Source: Ischnura elegans
Taxonomy: Eukaryota > Arthropoda > Insecta > Odonata > Coenagrionidae
Assembly: GCF_921293095.1 (NCBI RefSeq)
Contig: NC_060247.1
Span: 49,821,111 to 49,885,110, forward strand
Direction: 5' to 3'
Length of the DNA stretch: 64,000 nt
Position 1 is the stretch's first letter; the number at the start of each line of letters is the position of its first letter. This document shows positions 24,001-33,000 of the stretch, piece after piece. The position numbers and the translations under genes are program-made. The notes under the pieces are model-generated. The model was not told the DNA's origin, searched no databases, and was given only the letters and a program-made list of their open reading frames with translations.

Positions 24001-27000
24001 AAATATTGAAATGATGAGCCATTATGTTTTGCATGAGCAAAAGGGAGTTTTGCCAAAACGAGAGGTTGATTTCGAGTGGTTGGCAATGCGAACGAAATTA
24101 GAACATTTGAAATGTTTCATTTAACGACTCATTTCGAGAGTGAATATTGGTATCGGAATTAAAATTTCAAATGCACCATTTCTGATCGCGTTGCCAACCA
24201 CTTGGGATCAACCACTCGCAGTGAAAACCATCGGAATGATTCCCGTGTATCTGAAGTATAGGTATGAACTGCCAGGGAAAACTCTGCCCCATAATCCTAC
24301 CTGAAAACAGCTCAGCCCCCTTTAAAATGATTCCGGGGCAGACCGACCGCCTTCCACCCTCCTCACGCCGCTTCGCTACGACACTTGCGCATTTATGGAA
24401 TTCAACGACAAAGTCACATGCTACCATGGGCGATGTTTAGAGTTTTATATTTGAGAAGGGGAGCAGCAAGTCTTCCGGCGTCTTAGGGGTATGGAACAAC
24501 CTCCAGTGAAACGGAGGTATTCCATAGCCCCTAAGTATTCCTGGATAATTTGTTTAAATTAGCCTCGGAAAAAATGAAGTTTATTTAAACTTTCGCTAAG
24601 ACTAAAATTAATTTAAATTTTCGGTAAACTTCTTGTTTTCATTGTACTTCAACGTGCAGGTTTCGTACTATTTTACAAATTACCATTTAATTTGGGGGAG
24701 CCAGGCTCCCCATGGACCCTGCCCCCAAAACTTCGCCCATGCATGCTACTCTTGATATTCGTTACTCACCTCAAGGATTTTCCGTATTTTGGTTGGCCCT
24801 TGATTCGCAATAAATATTTCCGCTGCCACATTATCCAGCATCAATATTCCGAGAGTCGAGATGGCGGACTCCTTGACCTCGGGAAGTGGGCTGCACAATG
24901 CGGGGGCTGGGTTTTCCGGCAGCCACATCCTATCCTTCCTCAACCTCGAGTCTATCATTTCCCCGAGGGCCGCTGTTGTCGCAGGCCACGTACCCGGGAG
25001 CTCGACCTCCGAAGGGTTTGGCGGGACGTACGGAGGGGGTTCGAGGCAATTGATGACAGCCTTTACCAGCCCCTTGTTGCGCGACACAGCGGAGCGCAGG
25101 TCCTCGGTGAAAGCTACCGTCGAAATAATGGAAAGCACAGCTGTGATGCAGTCGTCAGGGAGCTGTGAGAACGTGGAAGAATAATATTTATATTAGTATT
25201 TACAGCCCCAATAGTAAGAAAAAAGTTTAAATTTTCCTTAGGGTAACTAACAATGATAACACTTCTTGACTGAGCGTTGATATTGCTAATATGGAGCCCT
25301 TCCACCATGTTCAAACTTCTAGTTTCGATTTGATTCCCTAGAGTAAGTTGTTTCGTAAAAAGTGCACAAATATTCTTGGAAAAATATTAACACAGTTTTG
25401 AGGTTGGATACAGATATGAACTTCTTGCAATTACAAACATAGTTTTAGGTAAAAATGTAATTCATGCACTCTTTTATTGCAATAAATTATCGTCAACGGA
25501 ATAATAAAGCTCAGCTAATTATTGGGCTAAGTGAAAATGTCTGTAGAGAGGACAAGCAGAGTAACAATTAATGTAGGAAAAATATATTTTTTCTCAAGAC
25601 CAGACTAAAATACTTTCACTCTTAGTCTAGCCCACGGTAGGTTAACATATATTCTCCTCCACGTATATGATTGCCTAGTCGATTAAAAAATCAGTGTCGG
25701 TAATATTTAAACATTCGGAAGAAGGGTATATTGAAGTTAGGAAAATCTGTACGTCATTCCGGATTTGCCTCTCTTCGGACAATCACCGCAAATGGAATAA
25801 AATAACCCGTTTCATGCAAAAACTATACCATCAGAGATAGTTACCGTGTGGACATCCCTATGATTTCAGGGGTTTCCGTTCGTAACAAGGAATTCATGAA
25901 TGTACCGCACCACTTAAGACTGCTGTTTTCCAAAGTTCACATTAAAAATGATTACTCCAATGAAATGTAATAAAGACGATTCATACTGCGAAATGGAAAA
26001 CATATTACGTATGTCACAAAAATTATACCTTTATCCCAATGGCTCCCAGAACATGTGCGTTTCATCCCCATTCTACGCAAAATGGCAAACAAATAATGGA
26101 TGATTTTCCGAGGGTTGATCTACGTAGATTCCATCAAAAATATGTACGTACATCTTTCCTGGAATGCTACAACATGTCGTTATATTTCACAGGATTTAAA
26201 AAAGCATGGTAATTCCTCCATTGGGCACGGTATACATTACAGAGTGTTTCAGTTGCCACATCTGAATCAGCGAAGGGAAATGTGATTGATATCAATACGG
26301 TTTTACAAATCATACAATTCAGCATCCCCTATAAATTAAATCCAAAGCGTTAGCGCTGTTCCACAGGGCTGTTCCTTCTCATCAAATAACGCGGCATAGA
26401 TCGTTGTTATGGAAAAAAGACTTAGGCAAACACCTTATTAAGGCTTCCGCGGGTTGATGTGAATGAAGACGAAGCTCTTTCGGGCTTTACCCCGCGTCAG
26501 TCCGTATTTTTTCGGAAAAAATATGGACAGACGCGGTGTAAATCGCGGAAGAGCTACATCTTTACTCAGGCAAACCATTAGAACTCACCTTTCCGACCCT
26601 CTCCAGAATTTCTCTTAAACTTTCGATGGCGGAGGGCTTGGTGGGCGTGTTCACCTTCACGCTTCCGGAAGAGGAATCTTTTCCGGTCGAGCTCTCTTTC
26701 CGCGACTGCTGCTCCTGGGGCCCCTCTACGAGGGCCTTGCGGGCATCGAGATTCTCGCGGACGAGACCCTTGAGCAGGGCGGCGACCACGGCGCAACCCT
26801 CCAAGGTCTGCTGATGCTCCGGTTGCACCTCTTCGTCGAAGGGCAAGCGAGCGGCCAGGGCAGCCATGTCTCTCGGCGCGGAGGACTGCAAGATGCTCTC
26901 GACGACGCAGGTCTTGTCCCGGATGCAGTAGAGGGCGTAAGCGGCAGCGTCCGCGATGTTGCTGTCCACGTCCTGGATGAGGGCGGGGATCCCTAAGTGG

Positions 27001-30000
27001 TGCTCCATCTTCTCGATGAGGATATCAGCCGCAGATGGAGAAGTGTACAAGGCTAGGATAGCCGCCATGGACCAGAAGCGCACGTCGCCCGGCTATCAGA
27101 AAATAAATATCACTCGATATTTTTTTAATTTTTCTTTAGGTCAATTATTTAATTATAACTGATTGTGAAATGGAAACTTTTAACAAATAATCCAAGAGGG
27201 CACATAGCACATATTAAAACCCTGAAGAAGACATAAGAATTATAGCGAAACGTTGGCAAACAATCATTCTTGTACACATAATCCGAAATGATAATGATTA
27301 ATAACTTATATATGTAATAATATGTAATTACTTCAAGTACAAACCGATAGAAATAGAGCATGCAAAGGTATTAATTTTTTATAGTTACTTCCTTGGAATT
27401 TAAAGCAAAAATAAAGGTAAAAGAATTTTAAAATCCATTTATATCACCCTCCTATTCATAAGCTCCTGCTTATTTCAAGAAAAATAATATCTTATTTTGA
27501 AATTTATGTTTTAAATCGTGATTTTCTCATTTTTTACATAATTTATTTTAACATCATTACAGAATTACTTGAATATCAAATATATCCTCTCTAATAATTA
27601 AACCCTTCCATTTTTTTGCCAGCGACCCCTCCTCTTTAAAAGAAATGATGTTCAATAAGATTATGATTACGGAAGAGGTTTAGCGATAGAATAAATACTT
27701 ATTAAATTTTCCATCAGGCCCGCTTATGTATGAAGTAATGGCAAAAATATGTGTGTATACCAAAATGGAATGTAATCTTCCGACATAAAAAAATTCGTTG
27801 GCGGAAGGGTTCAAAACTCCCAGAAAACTTTAAATAATGCAATCTTAAGATAACCCAATTCTAAAATAACTCCCTCTCTCCAAGATGCGCTACTCTTTCC
27901 AAATTAACCGCATACCGCAGTGGAAATAATTAGTGGCCAGGGTCTTGCAATGAAACACTTGGCTTCGAAAATGTTTGGTATTTTGAGAGGAGTACTTAGC
28001 ACGACACCGTCTCCTGAATCTTCTCACTGATGACGACCACCATTGTCGATCAAAATGCCTTCGATTATAGCATTTTTTTACAAACCGAATAAACGCATTA
28101 TTTTCCAGAGGGTTACCCAAAGTAGATTCCATAAAAAATATGTCCATCTTTCCTGGAATGCTACAACAGACCAATTTCGGAATTCGGTCACGTTAATATA
28201 TTGCACAGAATTTAAAAAGCATCTCTATTTCTCCATTACGCATGGTATTCATTACATAGTATTCCAACGATTGGAGCGATTCTGTAGCCAGAAAATTTTA
28301 ACGAGGGGTTCACCTGTGGAAGAGGTACATTTTTCGGGGGTTCAGATCAAGGGGAAACTTAAAACTGTACCTCCAAGCATTTTGAGAGGGGAGTTCGAAC
28401 CCCTATACCCACTCGCTACGGCCTAGCATCAGAGATTTTAGTTCCTTTGAATTGATATTAAATATTGCTTCCTCCTCAGACATCAAACTTATAAATAATT
28501 TTGAATTAATTTACGACACATTTTTTCGCCTTCGATGAAAAGGTCTGATTCATCTCAAATCGTAAAATAATTGAAATCTCCGATAAACCATTTTTACCTC
28601 CCGTTGGAAGAGCTTTTGGAGCTCAATCAAGCGTCTAGGGCCATCGATTGTCACAAGAGCGAGGCCATGATCGTCCCCCTTTGTATTTTTTTCCTCTGAT
28701 TCAGCAGCAGGGGGGAGGACCAATCTTCGAATCAAGGCCAGGACAACATTAGCCAAAAGGCTGTTCGACGGAGTCTCCAGAAGCTCGAGAAGGGCCGGAA
28801 AGGACGACGACAGCGTGTTGTGGGCGATGGAGGACCGGAGAGCTGCCTCGTAAGCAACGGCCAACGAGAGAGTCTGCAATAGACAGGGAAGTATGCATAA
28901 GTATGGCTTGCAGTTCGTCCAATCTGTCCAGCGGAAATGTCATCATAAAATGGAACTTAAAAACTTCTTTACAAATTTTTCTGAGGAAAAGCATTGGCTC
29001 GTGAGAGCAAGACACCAGACATTTGCGCAACTTAGGAGATAATGCAACAAGACATATTAAAATATTACAGTACACAATTACATAGCGCGGTGAAAAGTTA
29101 CTCTAAATTATGTTGTTTTTTTTAGATCACATACGGAAAGTTCGAGGACATAACCGTAATTCTTTTCAAAACAGAATTTTGCAATGAATCTATTACGAAA
29201 ACTAGGTCGTCACAGAGCAGGAATAGTAAAATTAGAGATAGTATAAGGAATAATTACTTGCAAAGTACCTTAACACTAAACACGAGATTATCACATGCCT
29301 TTGTGGCGTAAAATTTTTTAAGACACTAGAGTGAAAATGATAATAAGAATCGTCTATCATGTCTAATGACGTTCATAGTCTTTGTATGAAAATTGACAAC
29401 TAGTAAGGCAGGTTGAGCTCAAAATAACAAAAATTGAAATAAAATCAACTCTAAAACGGTGAGGTTTCAATTGATAAATGAATGGTGTTTCTAATGAAAA
29501 TCATAAAGCCGTAATATTATTTTTTTTATTTCAGTGAGTCACCAAAGTATCTACTGAATACATATTCTCTAAAGATGAAAAATTCATTCATTCACCTGAA
29601 TGGGAGGGTAATTGCTTCTGAAGAGTGGTGGTAGCAATGCCATGGCCTCGATATCATCTAAGACATCAATGAAATGACGGCTATCAGGCGCGGCCGATGC
29701 TGCAATCAGAAGTTGCCAAATGTTGCGCAGGCAGTTGTAGACGACGTCTGGGTCTTTCGATGACGAAAGGCGACTGAAGAGGACCTAAAATTATCAAAGA
29801 ACACATCACAGTCAAATAGCGAATTAGCATAAAGAAACTATTTCATTCCAGGTGGATCTCAAAATTTGAGATGGCCCTCAGTCGTCATAGCCGGTTTATG
29901 TTCATCATTATCAATAACTCAAGGCAACAAAGCCTGAAATTGGCAATCAAAAAGTATTTGATCTCAACTCAGAAATGGAGAAATGCCGAGACAAAATTGT

Positions 30001-33000
30001 GATCACATTCAATGCTGATGCTTTCCGTAGCTCAATTCTCCATTTCGAGAGTATCAATACATAATGTATGAACGAGGCCTTGAATTACTTATGGAATTGG
30101 GAACAAAGCCGCCCATAAAAGTTTGTGCCCGCAAGTATACGAAAAAGATTCAATGCCGCATTCAACAACTAGTGAATACGATCAAAGTGCAAAAGAAAAC
30201 TGCGCATCGTGTAATCCTGCTAGGATATACAAGTAAGGACTATGAATTTGCTCTTTAAAAAACAAGCGACATTGTAAGACAAATCGCAAGCCATAAATCG
30301 CAATTTACACATTCCATTTGCTCATTTCCAAAATGTTGGACTTCATGGCTTCGATAATCTAAAAAAATATTGAGCAAATTTTTGTTAGTAAGCGTTAAGT
30401 GTAAGGTTTGAAGTCACATTAGTGATTATAGCGATTTATTTTTACTAATTTTATCCTTTTTAATCACAAACGTGATATTTTCTGAGCTTTCGCGATACGC
30501 CTAAATTTTCCAAATATCTCGGATAGATACGAAATTTGAAAGTGTAGGTTAAATCCTTTGAATTAGCCACACGGCGCACTCAATTGGTGGAGTTGCCACC
30601 CCAAAATTCTCTATACCTTTTTATCTATTGAAAGATTCCCACGCCCTCCTTGGTTTTACTTTTGGCCATGGGGTAAGAGTTTCCTACCTTCCCGATCCCA
30701 TCCTTCCCCCCCCCCCCCCCCCCTTGAGAGCTCGACGGATGGAGTCCTTGGCTCTATCCGTCGAGCTAGGTATCGTCGCTCAAAGGTTACCTACGTAAGC
30801 AAGCATTAAGCATTACTTTGGCGATACTTTTTTGAGCTCTGACTAGCGAATGGCTTATGAATGGCAAATCTGTGCTCTTGACTTGGGCACAAGACTAATG
30901 ATTTAGGCTCCGTATTACACAAAACAAAACGAACGTAATGATCACCGCAAAAAAAATCTTGTCCATTTTTGAGCGTCTGAGGGGGCGCGTGCTCCTGTGC
31001 CCTTCTCCCAAAATCCGCCTATGGTTTCTTATTTTAATCTTTTGAGAGAATGGAGTTCCCATCAAGCAATCGATCTCTTTCAAAGAATAGCGATTTCAAG
31101 GCAGAGGGAACGGACACATTGCAACCCAATTGTATCAGTACATTACGAGGACTTTCGGAACCCCAGTTATCCTAGGGACATTTCAGGCTCAGTTTCTCAG
31201 ACCTTTTTTTAAGTTTAATCCTCAATGTTAAAAACTTTTGGGATATGTCGCCGCGTCCATTTTTGGGGCCACCCAAAAATCGACGCGGCGATACAGCCCA
31301 AAAGTTTTTTTATTTATTTTAACATGACGACTACCCGCGAAAGATTGAACGAAGAACTTAATCCTGGAATTCACTGATTAACCATTATCTCCATGAAATC
31401 CGGAAGTTCTAACCTTAAGCGGAAACATATTCCTGGTGACGGGAGAATTGAGCAGTGCTGAAGCGTACGACACGGATGTCCCGATGGTGAGGTCAGCGAG
31501 GACGTGCGAGGAGTACTCATTTAACACTTCGGACTCGTTCCTCTCGAGGCACTGCAGACACTTCTCCATCCCGTCCTCGCCCAGCGAGTCCCTCACTTTG
31601 GGAATCTTCGCGAAGCGAGTCAGCAGCTTCGCCGCGAAGACGCGGGAAGGAGATTCTGGCGGCAGGACGCCTTCCTCGAAAGCCATCGACAACAGCAGTT
31701 CCGGCTTCACACCGTACTCCAGGAGACGTCCAACGTTAGTGAAAGCTGAAATGAGGCAGAATTTAAGTCACTACACAAAATGTGCCGGCTGTCTCCCCCT
31801 TCCGACGCCTGAGTCCTGCAAAAATTGTAAATCTAGTGGTATTTATAAATTAAGGTGGTGTAATTTTTTGTTTCATCAGCCCAAAAATCTATCAGAAAAA
31901 GGCATAAATTAGACACTATTTGTGAATAGAGGTGGTTGTCTTTAATAAGGATAGGTATTTGGAAGGGATGTTGAACCTATTCGGCATTGGGCAAAACACA
32001 AACAAAACACATAAGTTAAACAATTCTATCCTTCATTCCTCTCTGGCCCGATTAAAGCACCATTCTGGTTGGAACGTGATTTACGTATGCTGTCTTTGGA
32101 TATAACTCGTTTCAACATACTTTGTCATCTATTTATTTATATATGAGAAAACCCCTGTCAACATTGACCTGCGTCTCACTCATTTACACCTAAGTGTATA
32201 GGCCACTTGTTCAAGAAGACGCATAATCGCTGATAGGCATTGCATACCACTAAGGCGCCAAAGAAAGTTGTGAATCCTTTAAAAAACGACTTTATTCCGC
32301 CCCTGAGTGGAGCTATGGTGTTGTTAATGTACGCTTAAAAAATTGGACAGAATATTAAGTAAAGAAAAAACTGTATAAACTGAAGGAAAATACAACAAGG
32401 ATGAAGAGAATGGCTTGGTGGTGTAACTGGCTAACACGCCTGACCGTCAATTGAGAGGTACAGGTTCGAATCCTCGCCAAGTCAACTATTTTTTTCAAGG
32501 CGAGCTTCATCCTTGGTGTATAAAACTTAGCAACCGTGCGCGCAACTGCGCACAAAGTCACTTGTTTCATGAAGTGCTTTGAGAGTGAAGGAATTTATTT
32601 CAATCAGAAGTCGTCATAGAAGAATCCAACTTAGGGGGAATTTAAACAGACATGAAGGATACTATTAATAGTTCTAGGAAGACATGCCAATGGAAAAAGA
32701 CCTAGAGGAAGACAAATACTCCAGTTGTTTGATTAACAATAAGTGATGAAGGATGTCGGATGCAGGAGCAAAGGTAAAAAGAAAGGAAGGCGGAGAGAGG
32801 TAAGGAATGGATACTGAAGAGTCCCGAGCAGTTGGTATGGAATGGTATTTGAAGGTTGCGACCGACAGCATAGGTCATTTGCACCACGAGGAAATGATAT
32901 GGAAGGAAGGGTGGAGAGAAACCCGGCGTCGGCATTAGCCTGCTCTTAACGAAAGGCGCCAAAAGCTGCTTATCGTCCCATCCGACGGACGTAGTGTTGC

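Noticed and set aside
32411-32483. Functional tRNA gene
   Set aside because: Acceptor and D stems pair, but the anticodon and T stems do not, and U33 is absent.
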